A DNA stretch of 64,000 bases, from contig JAFEVB010000022.1 in assembly GCA_032629725.1 (NCBI GenBank), forward strand, positions 1,736,001-1,800,000, read 5' to 3'. The notes beneath the pieces were generated by a model, which saw only the letters and a program-made list of their open reading frames with translations, was not told the origin of the DNA and did not search any database. This document shows, in pieces, positions 24,383-35,541 of the stretch. Numbering within the stretch: position 1 is the first letter of the stretch; each line of letters begins with the position of its first letter. Source of the DNA: Gremmenia infestans (lineage: Eukaryota > Ascomycota > Leotiomycetes > Helotiales > Hamatocanthoscyphaceae). The translations under genes were made by a program, and so were the position numbers.

Positions 24383-25420
24383 TGTGATTGAGATTAATGT
24401 AGTGAAAGGAAATAGGTAGTGTTGTGGAATTGAGAAGAGAGTTCAATTCAAAATGTCAAAACAGTTTGTGGCGAGGAATAAATAAAATCTTTCAGGAAGA
24501 ATGCTATGCTAGGAAAGTGGTCATCTTGACCTTGACCTTGACCTTGGAGCTCTTGGTCTTTGTTAATGCCGTCATCGTCATCGCACAAGCAAGTTAAGCG
24601 GGGGCGGGCCGGCCGGGACAAGCAAAGGAAAAACGATGTCATCGATCTGGAGGAGAAAGTTTCGCAGTCGGTCATTTGCAACTAATACTTGCATCAAAGA
24701 AGTGAAAGTATGAGTCCCTAGGTGGGCAAGTGCAGGTACATCGATTGAAGTGAAAATTGTACCTCTTATATAGTGGTATGTTGTACCTGATCGGCATCCA
24801 GGATTTCGATCTGATCCCAGGGTCTTAATAAAGTGGGTCTGTCTGTGATGATCATGTGATCGTATGATATATTGTGGATCTTTGTAACCTCGTTATTGTG
24901 ATGAGGAACTAGATGCCAAGAGCATTGCCAACTTGTCAGGAAGACTGCATAATTGGGTTGGTAAAAGAGAATTGCATTGCATGTGATGCCCTGAGGGCCC
25001 TGATATGCAGGACAGCTAGCGTAGCGCTGAGAGGGGCGTCACGTGTAGGATACTCGTGAGAATGGCACATATTATGGTATACAAGATATATCTTAGTATA
25101 ATAGTACGGCCCTACTGAGAAGCAGATAAAACCGTATCGATATGATGCATTTACCATAATCCTGCCTAAGTTGCATAGATGAGACGCTGTGTTGGTTATT
25201 TGCAATTCTGGTTTGTCTCTTTTTGGCCAAGGCTCTGTGTAGTAGCCTATGGCTGAAGCTTCCCATTTTATATCCTATCTAGAGTGGAGCATGGAGCCTC
25301 AGGATTTGTAATTGGCAAGGGGGCTTTAGGTACTTACACTTGCGGGTCATTTCTACATCAAGTCATATCCCTGCGAACCCTCCCTTTGACCTACTTCGAT
25401 TGATAGACATTATATAGTTT
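24383..25420. other. Intergenic region upstream of the mitochondrial repeat protein
   Basis: 1,038 bases. ACCTTG repeats about three to four times at 24525-24545, and a CACGTG E-box is at 25040-25045. ORFs here lack any convincing protein features. Confidence 0.4.
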
Positions 25421-26527
25421 TCATTGAGAAGAACTATGCCTTTGATGTTCTATCTCCGAACCCTTGGAAAGTTCTTCAGTATGTTCTTCGCCTGGGGGTT
25501 CTTTTTTGTTTGTAACATTGGCACGGCTCCTTCTTGCAGTCCTTTTATCCGGTGCGTGTTTGCAGGTGCAGGCGGCTTGCATCGCATCTTGGTCATTGTT
25601 CTTGATAGTTGAACAAGCCTTCGGGCGTGCCTTTTTACCTTGTTTCGCTCTCTTCTCCTCCTTTATACGAATATTCTTCCTCTCTCGGCGACTTTGGGCA
25701 CTGTTGTGCTCCCTCCGCAACTGTGCCTTCACTTGTCTTTGAAACTCTTCCAGCGGCACGTCTTCTGTGGCAATTCTATCTAAGGCTGATAGAAGGGCCT
25801 TACAGCCTGGTTCCAACTTTGTGTCATTCTTTGCATCGACAGTGGCGATGAGTAGTAGAGCACGAAGCGTTAAGTTCGCATCGTTTCCAGCATTGTGAAG
25901 CATTCCAGGATCGAATGGACATCCCAGAAGCGTAAGCATCCTCTCAACCGAGCATTGATAATCAAGGTCGAGTGGACTTTGAGCGGATTTCTGAGTATCC
26001 ACAGTGTAAAGCTGTCGGAAGTGAATCTTAGCAGCCTTGATAAATTGAAGGTCATCTTTTCCGCCGTGAATAACAAGAACAACATTTCGCTTTGCGACCA
26101 ACTTTTGACTTTCACGCCGGATATCGTCAATCGTGACATTTCTGCTTTGGCCGAAACAAAAATTCCAGGATTTCTCTTTGAAATACCTTTCTGGGCCTAC
26201 GCAGAAATGATATGTTTGAAGGGTTGGCTGCATGTCTACTGGAACAGACTGCAAATGTCGAGTATCAAGTACAGAGAGCCCGACTTGGTATCGCCCATTT
26301 TCTATTGTGGGCTGATCAGGTTGACCTTCAATATCAAAACTGATTATCAATAAATCTTTAATCATAGGTTCTGGTAGATTCTGTCCTCGACGGTCCGCAT
26401 AAACCTGGTTGAAATCCGCTCGTGATCGACCAAGGTGCAGGTCGAAAGTGTGACGAAGCAGGATCAAGTCCTCTCGGACTAGTCCTTTGTGGACTTTTAG
26501 CCAGATGGTGGTGATGTTGTTGTCCAT
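25421..26527 (-). CDS. Gfd2/YDR514C-like protein with DEDDh exonuclease fold
   Basis: A 368-residue, intronless gene. It resembles the Gfd2/YDR514C C-terminal domain family, which has an RNase H-like (DEDDh 3'-5' exonuclease) fold; Gfd2 is linked to mRNA export. All catalytic positions look present: D65 and E67 in IISFDIEG, D158 or D159 in HGGKDDLQF, and H211 with D216 in HNAGNDANLTLRALL. After about residue 265 the protein becomes a strongly basic tail (RRERKNIRIKEEKRAKQGKK) with Cys/His (ACTCKHAPDK), probably RNA-binding. The ATG at 26527 is used; the frame extends upstream only through a TTG. An alternative family is the QIP-type exonuclease of quelling, which shares the fold. Confidence 0.8.
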   Translation of the reverse strand: MDNNITTIWLKVHKGLVREDLILLRHTFDLHLGRSRADFNQVYADRRGQNLPEPMIKDLLIISFDIEGQPDQPTIENGRYQVGLSVLDTRHLQSVPVDMQPTLQTYHFCVGPERYFKEKSWNFCFGQSRNVTIDDIRRESQKLVAKRNVVLVIHGGKDDLQFIKAAKIHFRQLYTVDTQKSAQSPLDLDYQCSVERMLTLLGCPFDPGMLHNAGNDANLTLRALLLIATVDAKNDTKLEPGCKALLSALDRIATEDVPLEEFQRQVKAQLRREHNSAQSRRERKNIRIKEEKRAKQGKKARPKACSTIKNNDQDAMQAACTCKHAPDKRTARRSRANVTNKKEPPGEEHTEELSKGSEIEHQRHSSSQ

Positions 26528-27323
26528 CTTAGGGAAAGTTATTGACAGCAATATCTAAATGACAGCAAATCCGCTCCAAGCCTACTCCTAATCTTCACAC
26601 CATAAAGAAATATCCTCACCATCTAGTAAACAAACCACACTCGCAGAACTTCTAATAGAGACTAAATCTTAGCTTTTACATCATGGGTTTGGCTATGAAG
26701 GGTATGCAATTACCTCCTACTTGACCGTGCCCAGGAGAATCAAGTATGTATTTATATTCATAGTACGTACGATACGATACGATATGCGAGCAGTGTAGAG
26801 AATTCAACGTTTCGTATTGTGTGGCATATAACTTATTTTCTTGATGTACGAAACATCCTTTCTACTTAAGTTCATCTTCATATCACCTTCCCAGACATCT
26901 TTCCTTACCCTACTCGATCCACTAAGCATACAGTATCATTAGTCCCAACCCCATTCCCCCCCCATCCCCCCCTCCCACCAACCCCCCAATATAAAACCAT
27001 CCCGCCATACTTTCCAAAGTCACGTTTGCTCTTAACACTTGCCAAAGAACAATAATCAGCATCCTCTAATTCGGCATGCACATCCATGATCTTTCCCGCT
27101 AGCTGAAGGTTAAAATTTGAAATTGTAAGTTTGTATGTTTCTCATTTTAGGAGATGAATAGAATATATACAGCAGAAGCCAAACGAGCACCAGACATGTA
27201 CAAAGCTCCCACTAGCTTATTCAACAATTGCAAAATGGATCTCCAACTACTCTCGAGTAGCAGTAATTAAAGGTGTTTGGAAAACCTGTACATGTGAAGC
27301 AGAAGTAAAACGGCGCCGAGTAC
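26528..27323. other. Intergenic region between Gfd2-like and DUF4185-like genes
   Basis: 796 bases. GATAC is repeated at 26771-26784 and C-runs occur at 26950-26985. A 60-residue minus-strand ORF at 26905-27087 is Gly-rich because of those runs and is not supported as a gene. Confidence 0.4.
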
Positions 27324-28799
27324 TTATGTCCAAGTGACAGTTGCGAACGACGTGTATGCTCCATTGTACGTCCATCCTAAGAGCAGGGTCTATATTTCGT
27401 CATGTTAGTAACTATCATTGGACATTATATTGTAGAAGTGTTGTTAGAAAGCTAGCCTACCTTTCCCGATGGATCGATATCTGGATACGCATGGCTCGCA
27501 TAATTGTACGGTGTCGTACAGCCAGTACAACCTGGTGTCACGAAGAGAGATTTCGGGGTAGTTGACCAAGCTCCAGTAAGGTCCTCAGTTGTAGAGTACA
27601 TGACTTGGAACGTGTCGTCTACCGCCATGCGGTCATTGAATACAGCGAGCCAGCGCCCGTGATATTCCGACCAGAAAATATCCTATAGACAGACCAATTA
27701 GTCTAGTCCCATAACCGTACTTTCAAATGGAGTAGCACAAACTTACACCAGTACCTATTCCTCCTTCATTGCTGAAGACATTGGATTTCGTGTCACTTGC
27801 GCTCGGAGCCGTCAAAGCCCACGTCGACCCATCCCAGTACGTGTACTTGCTTTTATCCGCAATCGAAGCCTCCGCAACCTTCGCCACTTTCAACCCATTA
27901 TCTGCCGCACTTGGCGCTGCAAACAGATATATATCATCCGAGCCATCCCGAGCGCGAGCAAGCCCGTAAATACCATAGTTGATCTCGTCAGGTTTCCACA
28001 TCTGGGCCGTTATCCTTTCCACGGCCGGTGTTTTATCGCTCCCGAGAGTGATATTGGCTAGCGTGGAGTAGATGCTGGTGCTCGGGTATGGAGCAGTGAG
28101 ACTGATGTCGACGACATTCGAGAGTGTGTATCCGCAAGCACCACCGCATCCACTGACGATATTGGTGTTTGGCCAGATGGCGATGCGGTGGCCGGACGCT
28201 GCAACTTCGTCTGATTCGAAGGGCCATTGCTGGATGGGATAGTCGGTGCCGTAATCGGTGAGCGTCTTTCCATCCTAAGAGCTAGTAAGCTTCTGACTGT
28301 CTGTTTGTCTTATCCCACGGACGCCTCGGAGATATTGACGTACAGTACTAGTAGTAGCAATGGAATTCGAGACGAATTTATTGCCCTCAGCGCCTGTATC
28401 GGAGAAATTGATAATATGTGTCCCGTCAATTGTCCCACCTCCACCGCCATCTCTAGTAATTCCCCAGGTAGTTGTGAGGGTAGCGTTAGTAACCGTCCCT
28501 ATGCTTGCTGCCACAGGTGGAATCGCGCCAGTCCCAGTTGCACTTGCACTTGCACTTGAGCTCTGAACTGCAGATGATGCTGCAGCTTCTTTCAAGCTTA
28601 ATAAAGAAGATGAGGGCCCTTGAGTGGAAGACTGAGTAGGAGTGGCCGCTACACTTGTTGTTGAGCTCTGCTGCGTCGTGGAAAACCCCGGTCTTCTAAA
28701 GTGATCGAAAGTAGGACGTTGAGCAGCAGGACCGCCAGCGGCCAGATGTAATAAAGCGCACAAAACGAATGTATATTGAGTAAAGACAGGCATGTTCAT
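27324..28799 (-). CDS. Secreted beta-propeller-like protein (DUF4185-like)
   Basis: A 423-residue predicted secreted protein. Exons: 28344-28799, 27747-28274, 27461-27682 and 27324-27389. All three introns (69, 64, 71 nt) are phase 0, and splicing gives SIATTST-DGKTLTDYGTDYP, GGIGTG-DIFWSEYHGRW and DPSGK-TLLLGWTYNGAYTS. A signal peptide covers about residues 1-22. A Ser/Thr/Ala-rich linker (about 35-95), probably O-glycosylated, precedes the propeller-like region. That region has repeated blade-like strands (YGIYGLARARDGSDDIYLF; IFWSEYHGRWLAVFNDRM; FQVMYSTTEDLTGAWS), which resemble DUF4185 proteins with a sialidase/lectin-like fold. Two Cys pairs (CGGAC, CTGC) may be disulfides. Enzymatic activity is unknown. 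Confidence 0.75.
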
Positions 28800-29349
28800 C
28801 GACGAAAAGATGAGATGAGATGAGAGGAAAGAAATAAAGATACGGGGATATTTTCGACTTTTGTACAGTAGTCAATAGGATTTCATTTTGATCTGGACCC
28901 TGACAAAGTGGAAGGGGGAAGGATTCAAATTAACGTTCATGGGATCATCCTTCGCGCAGCATCCGGGGAAGGTAGTCGCTCCAACCCTGGATCTAATCAT
29001 TGGCGCATGGCCATGGTACCCCAGAAATGCGGGCGATCCATGCGGGAACATGGCTCGGGACTCCTAACGGACATTTACGATGCTCGTAGATCGCTAACTG
29101 AAACATCCCGATGTGCTAGTCTGAATTGCGGCACGAGCTCGCGGTTCGTTCATCGAGAATGACATAAAATCTTTTATAAGATCATCAAATAGATTTAAGC
29201 CTCCCCACAAAGGTTCTTATATGATGATACGAAATTCCACTTGGAACATATCAAACGAGCATCCAGTGGAAGCGGAGACCAAATCAGTCAAGATATGTAT
29301 GGAGAGGTACATACGAGACCTCTATCTCTCTACCTCCGTGCGGAGTATA
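28800..29349. other. Intergenic region upstream of the DUF4185-like gene
   Basis: 550 bases containing the promoter of the DUF4185-like gene and the 3' UTR of 5-oxoprolinase. A GATGAGAT-type purine repeat lies just before the ATG. No gene is supported. Confidence 0.4.
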
Positions 29350-32300
29350 TCAAGCAGATTCACCCATCGACTGAATCGCATCCACAGTGCCATTGGCCAC
29401 ACTCGTGAAAACATTCTTCACTTTCCCCAACGCCCCTCCTTCCTCCCTATCCCCCTTCTTCCCCCACCCACCACCACCCGGCGAATGGATCACAATGCGA
29501 TCCCCCGCACCCATGGACGCAGTATTCTTGCCCCCAAGATTAATAACCCTCCCCCCCTTCTTCAGCCACCAATTCTCGCCCCTCTGCCCCTCCCCCCCAC
29601 CAGCCATCCCATACGGCGCGAACGCGCGCCTCTCACTCAAGATACTGACTTTGATCGGGACCCCGAACTCCAACTCCCTCACTATGCCCTCACCACCCTC
29701 ATGAAGTCCCTCCCCGCCACTGCCCGCCCGCAGACAAAACTGCCGCAGGATAACCGGATACCGCCGCTCCAGGATCTCCGGATCCGTGATCCGCGTATTC
29801 GTCATATTGGTATGCACGCCGCCGGTGCCCCGCCATGACGGCCCCGCCCCGCTGCCTCCGCATATCGTCTCGTAGTACCCCCACCCGTTCTCCGCGTCGT
29901 CCGTGCCGAACGTCAGGTTGTTCATACAGCCCTGACTGGCAGCACACGCGCCGAAGGCCCGGAACACCACGTCTACGATGCGCTGGCTCGTCAGCACGTT
30001 GCCTGCGCACACTGCTGCTTCGGGACTAGGGTGTAAGAGGGAGTTGGGGGGGATGATGGTCGTGATGGGGCGGATGGCGCCTTGGTTTAGGGGGATGTCT
30101 GTGTTGACTAGACAGCGCAGCGAGAAGATGATCGCTGAGTTGGTTATGGCGATCGGAGCGTTCCAGTTCCCGAATGCTTCTGGACCCGTGCCTGTGAAGT
30201 CGAAGATGGCGCCGCCGGTCGAGGGGTCGATGGTTACTTTTAGTTGGATGCGCGTCCCGTCGTCCATGTAATCGGTTGCGTGGAGGGGGGCGCCGTGTGT
30301 GGTTGTGTGGATCATTTTGAGCATGTCGCGGACGGCGTGTTCAGCCGCGGACTGGATTTCTTCCACTAAAAGGTGTAAGTACTTTTGCATGTGCTCTAGG
30401 GGGTAGGGAGGAACTTGCTGTAGAATTGCACAATCTCGAGTCCATAATCCCCAATCAGAGAATGAATCAGCTGACTCCCACGGTGGTTCGCAGCAGCTTG
30501 TGCTTTGATATCAGATATATTATCTCGTAGGCAACGGGTACCTTGACATCCAGGAGATTGAGCTGGTGCCATTAGGAGATCGACCAGTTCTTTTTCTTTG
30601 AACTCGCCCCCTTCTATGACCTTGAAAGCTTTAATGACTGCTCCCTCTTCCCAAAGCTCTTTCGAATTAGGTGGCATAGAGCCTGGTAGAGTTCCACCAA
30701 TCTGCAGTAGAATCAGCGAAAGATTCGGAAGTGAGAATGGCACAGTAAAAACTTACGTCGGCATGATGACCACGGGAAGCAGTCCAGAATATGATATCCT
30801 TGCCTTCCGCGTCAAATATAGGCGTGATGACAGTCAGATCAGGAAGATGTGTTCCTCCACAGACTAATTTTTCCATTAGCCAAATGCGATTTTAACGATT
30901 TTAGATTCTTACCAGGCGAATTCGACAGAATAACATCACCCGGCTTCAAATTATCACCCCAATAATCCATCTGCCACTTCACCGCAAACGCCATACTTCC
31001 AATCTTCACCAATCATTAGCTCAATACTTACTTTACGGACGTCTCAACATACCATAGCAGGCACATGCGGCGCATTAGCCACCAACCCCCCCCTCGGGCG
31101 AAAACACCGTACATGAAAAATCCAAACGTTCCTTGATATTAGTACTAACGCTCGTCTTCTGCAACGCCCTCCCCATCTGCTCCGCCACGCCCATAAATCT
31201 ATGTCCAAAAATACTCAACTGGATAGGATCCACCGTTTTCGACGAGATCTCCTTCTTGGCAGAGGAAGAAATGTCCAAGATAACCATGTTAGATAGGATA
31301 CTGGCTGTTGCATCAGGGGGCACGACGAGGGTTTGCGAGGAGTCGATTATTAGGGCCGGGCCGGGGATGCGTAGGCCTGGGGAAAGGGTTGAGAGGTCGT
31401 GGATGGGGGTTTGGTGCCAGGCTGATTCGAAGTAGACGGGTGCGTTTGTCTTGGTGGTGGGGTGGGACCAGCTTTTGAAGGAGGCGAGTTCGATCGACCA
31501 AGGGGTGGGGAGGTCCAACATGCTGTGGCCAATTGAGCGGACTCGGTAGTCGTCGATGATTATATCACGACCAACTGGTAGGAAGCCGAATTGTGTTTGA
31601 TGTACGTTTTTGAATGATGTGATGAAGTCCGAATCAGCGGTTTCCTGTATCATTAATGGAGTATCGCTTCCGTGAAATCTCATGTTGAGATGTCTCTCAG
31701 AAGTTATACGGTCTTCCGGGACCCGTTGCTCCAGCAAGGCCTCTACTGTCTTGGTCTGTAATTTATCTAGCTCTGCAGCAAATAGCGATCTGTCTTTTTC
31801 AGTGTAAATCAACGCTGATGGACTTCGTTCTTCGTGAACAACATCGGCAAGCGCCATCCCATACGCTGACAGGACTGAAGAGTACTTGTGAATGAGTACA
31901 CGGGATATGCCTAGAGCTTTGGAGATATCGCAGGCGTGTTGGCCACCTGCACCACCGAAGGATGCCAAGTTGTGAAGCCCGGCATCGTATCCTTTTGCTT
32001 CCGTTAAAGTACGGATTGGCCTGCACATAGACTCATTCGCTACATCCAGGAATCTGGCCAAAATTAGCATCTTCTCCCCTTATCAACCATTAGGTTTCTT
32101 ACCCAGCCGCAATTTCTTCCAAGCTCAGTTTAACCTCAATCTCCTTATTAATCTCAATCGTAAGCTCCTCAAACAGTTTCCGACTCGCCTCAGCATCAAG
32201 CGGCAAATCCTCATTCTTCCCAAAGATCTTCGGAAAATACTCCGGTCTTAATCTTCCCAATACCAGATTCGCATCCGTAACCGTTAAAGGTCCCCCCTTT

Positions 32301-33689
32301 CGATAACAAGCCGGTCCAGGATGCGCACTCGCACTCTCCGGGCCAACTTTGAACATCCCACTCTGCCATTTCAAAATACTCCCTCCACCCGCAGCAACAG
32401 TATTGATATCCAACTGCGGACTTTGGATCGTAACACCAGCTGTCGTACTATCAAAAATCTGTTCCAACTCTCCAGCAAAACGCGAGACGTCCGTGCTAGT
32501 ACCGCCCATATCGAAACCAATAACAGGTGTATTAGCGATAGGATCCGAAGATGTACGCGCATATCCCACAACGCCGCCTGCTGGGCCGGAAAGGATAGCT
32601 CTCAGCCCAGAGAGAGACGTGAACTCGACTAGGCCGCCGTCACTTTGCATGAATTCACAGCGGCAGCCACTTGCACGTAGGTCTTCGAAACCGGATTCGA
32701 AACCGGCAATGTAGCGTTGGATTTCGGGGGTCAGGTAAGCGTCTGCTGTGGAGGAGTGGCCGCGGGGTACGATTTTGATGACGGGTGCGAGTTCGGCGCT
32801 GAGGGAGACGTGCGTGAAACCTATTTGTTCTGCGAGCTTGCCTATTGCTAATTCGTGGTCTCGGTAGGTGTAACTGTGCATCAAGCATACGGCGATGGAG
32901 CGGAATCCTTCGTCGTAGGCTTCTTGTAACGACTGTCTTGTGGCATTGATATCTATTTGCATTAGTCTCTGCCGAGTATGGAAGGCTGGTTAGAGGTACC
33001 TAAGGGTTCCAGTACCCTGACTACCTCTCCTGTGATTCCTTTCACCAATTGGGTATCTTGAGATAGGTCTATAGATGTTGGGGCTTTGCTCTCGGTCCAA
33101 GCTTCCAGCGTGACACGCTCAGAAATCTCAATAACCTTGGAATAAAGCACATCTGGTTTGTTGATCGCCATATCAAAGAGTTTTGGTCTTGACTGGTTAC
33201 CAATATGCAGTAAATCCTATTCCCAAATCAGCCTCGAGTATGTTCCCTGTAAGAATAATTCCTTCAAGTACCTTTAAACCCTTTGTCACGGCCAAAACAG
33301 TTGGCTCTCCTTTTCTTTCTAGAAGAGCATTCGTAGCAACTGTTGTACCCATCTTGATTGATTCTGCAGATGTGTTAGAGTATGTCGAATCACCAGAGTT
33401 TGAACATACCAACTCCTCTCAGTGATATTTTCTGCCCTTTAGGATATGACCTTCCCGTCGCCTTCTCCAGAACTCTTCTGATCGCTTCGACTGGTGCATC
33501 TGGATAGTTGTTCGGATCAACCGATAGGAGCTTTATTAAAATATCATCTTGCCCCGGCACAGATGCTACACACTTCATGAAAGTCAGCATTGGCTTTAAA
33601 TTTGTTCGGTATATACATACATCTGTGAAAGTTCCTCCTCGATCAATTGAGATTCTAATCCCCGCCGTGGGGTTGCTAATTGAGCCCAT
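29350..33689 (-). CDS. oxp1: 5-oxoprolinase (ATP-hydrolysing), with a frame break
   Basis: 5-oxo-L-proline amidohydrolase of the gamma-glutamyl cycle: 5-oxoproline + ATP + H2O gives glutamate. Ten exons: 33617-33689, 33410-33565, 33272-33363, 33000-33216, 32103-32952, 31053-32053, 30913-31003, 30757-30863, 30419-30701 and 29350-30365. The N-terminal HyuA half has ISIDRGGTFTD, MGTTVATNALLERKGE, IGNQSRPKLFD and FDMGGTSTDVSR. The HyuB half has FSCTVFSPEGG, CGGTHLPDLT and HHADIGGTLPGSM. The frame breaks at eight G residues (31086-31093 on this strand as C). Seven would give SPEGG-LVANAPHVPAM as in the family; eight give a stop at 31075. Read through the break, the protein is 1,294 residues, the normal length. 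Intron 9 (30366-30418) has a GC donor. Sequencing error or a real null allele are both possible. Confidence 0.88.
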
Positions 33690-34155
33690 GATGTTCGATG
33701 TATAGTATAGGCAAAGATGAAAGAGCTGACAGAGATGCAAGTACTAACAAATCTAACGAGTTCATCAAATTGCTTCACAAACGCGGGGTTATCAACTTTT
33801 AAGACGGTAGGTAAAGAAGATGCCGGCTATACACGATATCATGTGAGCTAGGAATCCAATCGTTCTGAGGAAGTAATGGAGGGGCTACGGCAAATCACGT
33901 ACGTGGCCGACATATACTCGGCGGCTCAGCTCCGGATGTGGAGGTGGAGCTCGATTGCGTTACTCGAGATGGTGCTCAGTGAAAGTGGGAGGTGGGCGCA
34001 AACATCCCTGGCGGCTGAAAAGTGGAATTTGCCCGGACTGTGTGGAGCTCCACCGAGGCGGCAACGCCTGGCCGGAGCTAATGATTGGAATATGTAACAG
34101 CATCTACCATGTGAGAATGAGGCTTTTTGAGGGAAAAGAACATTTAAATTATTAT
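33690..34155. promoter_or_regulatory. Promoter region of 5-oxoprolinase
   Basis: 466 bases between the aminotransferase stop and the 5-oxoprolinase start, both minus strand. A GGCGGC-rich patch lies at 33915-34070. No ORF is convincing. Confidence 0.4.
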
Positions 34156-35541
34156 CTAATAAATATTCCTGGCAGCGTCGTTGATAGCGGCGGCAACGTA
34201 CTCAAAGTTGCTGTCGTTCAAACCCGCAATGGAAATTCTGGAGCTATCGGCCATGTAAATGTGATGTTTGGCTAAAGAACAACTGTCAATTAAGTGGACA
34301 AGAAAGCGACGAGGATATCGTACCTCGGAGGTGTTTAATCTGAGTAGGACTGATGCCCGTAAAGCCAAACATGCCAGTTTGTTTGATAATATGTGTCCAA
34401 TCCCCTGGTGTCTCTAGGCGCACCAACTCTTCATAAAGCTTTTCTCGCATAGATTTGATGCGAGAGGACATTGTGATGAGATCTTTGCCCCATTGTTCTA
34501 AGATCTCAGGCGTGCTTAGTACGGCTGCGGCGATTTCAGCTCCATATCTTGGAGGGGTTGAGACGGTGGCTCGTTGAGAGTTTTCGAGGATTGAGCTCAT
34601 TGTCTGGACCTGGGAAGGGGATTTGGTTACAAATGTTACCAGACCGGTTCGTTCTCCTGCACTGGTATCAATAATCACAGCTCCATAACATTAGTCGGGA
34701 GGAGTGATAGTATACCGTAAAGTCCCATGCTTTTAGCAAATGAAAGACATATTGAAGCCTCTAGTCCCAGCTCATCAACAAAATACTTGATTGCCCAGGC
34801 ATCCTCATTGACTGAACCTGAATTGAAACCTAGATAGGCTGAATCGAAAATTGGGAACAAATGTCGGTCCTGGATTACCGACGCAATCTTTTTCCATTGC
34901 TCTTTGGAAGGATCACACCCTGTAGGGTTGTGAGCGCAAGAATGGAGTATGATGAAAGAACCCGCAGGTGCTGTTACTAGTCCGCTCATATAGCCCTCAA
35001 AATCAAAGGTTTTATCCTTGTAATATGGCAAATATTTGACATCAAAGCCCAGGGAACTGAAGAGCAGGTCGTGATTTGTCCAGGTAGGATTGGTGATATA
35101 GACAGCCTTGGGGGTTGGATCGACTTTTCTCAATACACTTCCTGCCAAGTAGAGAGCGCCGGTTCCAGAAAGTGCCTGGCATGAGGCAATCTGATCTCAT
35201 ATTAGTATATAACTAAACTCGAGACGGACAAATCTCACCCTGCCCTCACTATATGGTTTCGTTCCATTGAATACCAATTTTACGGCCTCTTCACGGAAGA
35301 CTTGCGATCCAAGAATCGGAAGATACTCATGTCCACAATTCGCCACGAGGGTCGTCGCCATTTGGACAGAGGGGAGTATCCATGGCTTTCCATTCTCATC
35401 GCGATAGGTGCCTGGCCCAAGGTTGACTTTCTTGGGATCGGGATCCGCAAGGAAGTCTTTCATGACTTGGAAGATTGCGTCCACGGGTATATATTGCGCA
35501 TTTTCGAAGAAGGACGGACTTTTCTCCTGAATAGAAACCAT
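34156..35541 (-). CDS. Aspartate aminotransferase (class I PLP-dependent)
   Basis: A 408-residue class I aminotransferase that interconverts aspartate/2-oxoglutarate and oxaloacetate/glutamate. Exons: 35239-35541, 34716-35190, 34324-34656 and 34156-34271; introns are 48, 59 and 52 nt. The joins read YSEGR-IASCQALSGTGAL, SMGLY-GERTGLVTF and KHLR-AKHHIYMADSSRIS. The PLP lysine is K254 in SFAKSMGLY. HNPTGCDP gives the Asn/Pro cofactor loop, and FDSAYLGFNSG holds the Asp and Tyr that contact PLP. GERTG carries the phosphate-binding Arg. No mitochondrial presequence or clear C-terminal peroxisomal signal is seen, so it is probably cytosolic. The sequence is less canonical than housekeeping isozymes (SCAHNPTG rather than ACAHNPTG), so it may be a paralogue. 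It lies upstream of 5-oxoprolinase on the same strand. Confidence 0.9.

Noticed and set aside
24448..24681. 77-codon minus-strand ORF with ACCTTG repeats
   Set aside because: Low-complexity and in the promoter of the mitochondrial gene; no family features.
26905..27087. 60-codon Gly-rich minus-strand ORF
   Set aside because: Its Gly residues come from C-runs on the plus strand; no start context, splicing or homology supports it.
29221..29838. 205-codon Pro-rich plus-strand ORF
   Set aside because: Antisense of the 5-oxoprolinase C-terminal exon, whose Gly-rich codons read as Pro on the other strand.
33172..33271. Apparent frame loss in 5-oxoprolinase after GLKVLEGIILTG
   Set aside because: A 55-nt intron (33217-33271) with GTACTT and GAATAG ends restores GLK-DLLHIGNQSRPKLFD, so no mutation is needed.
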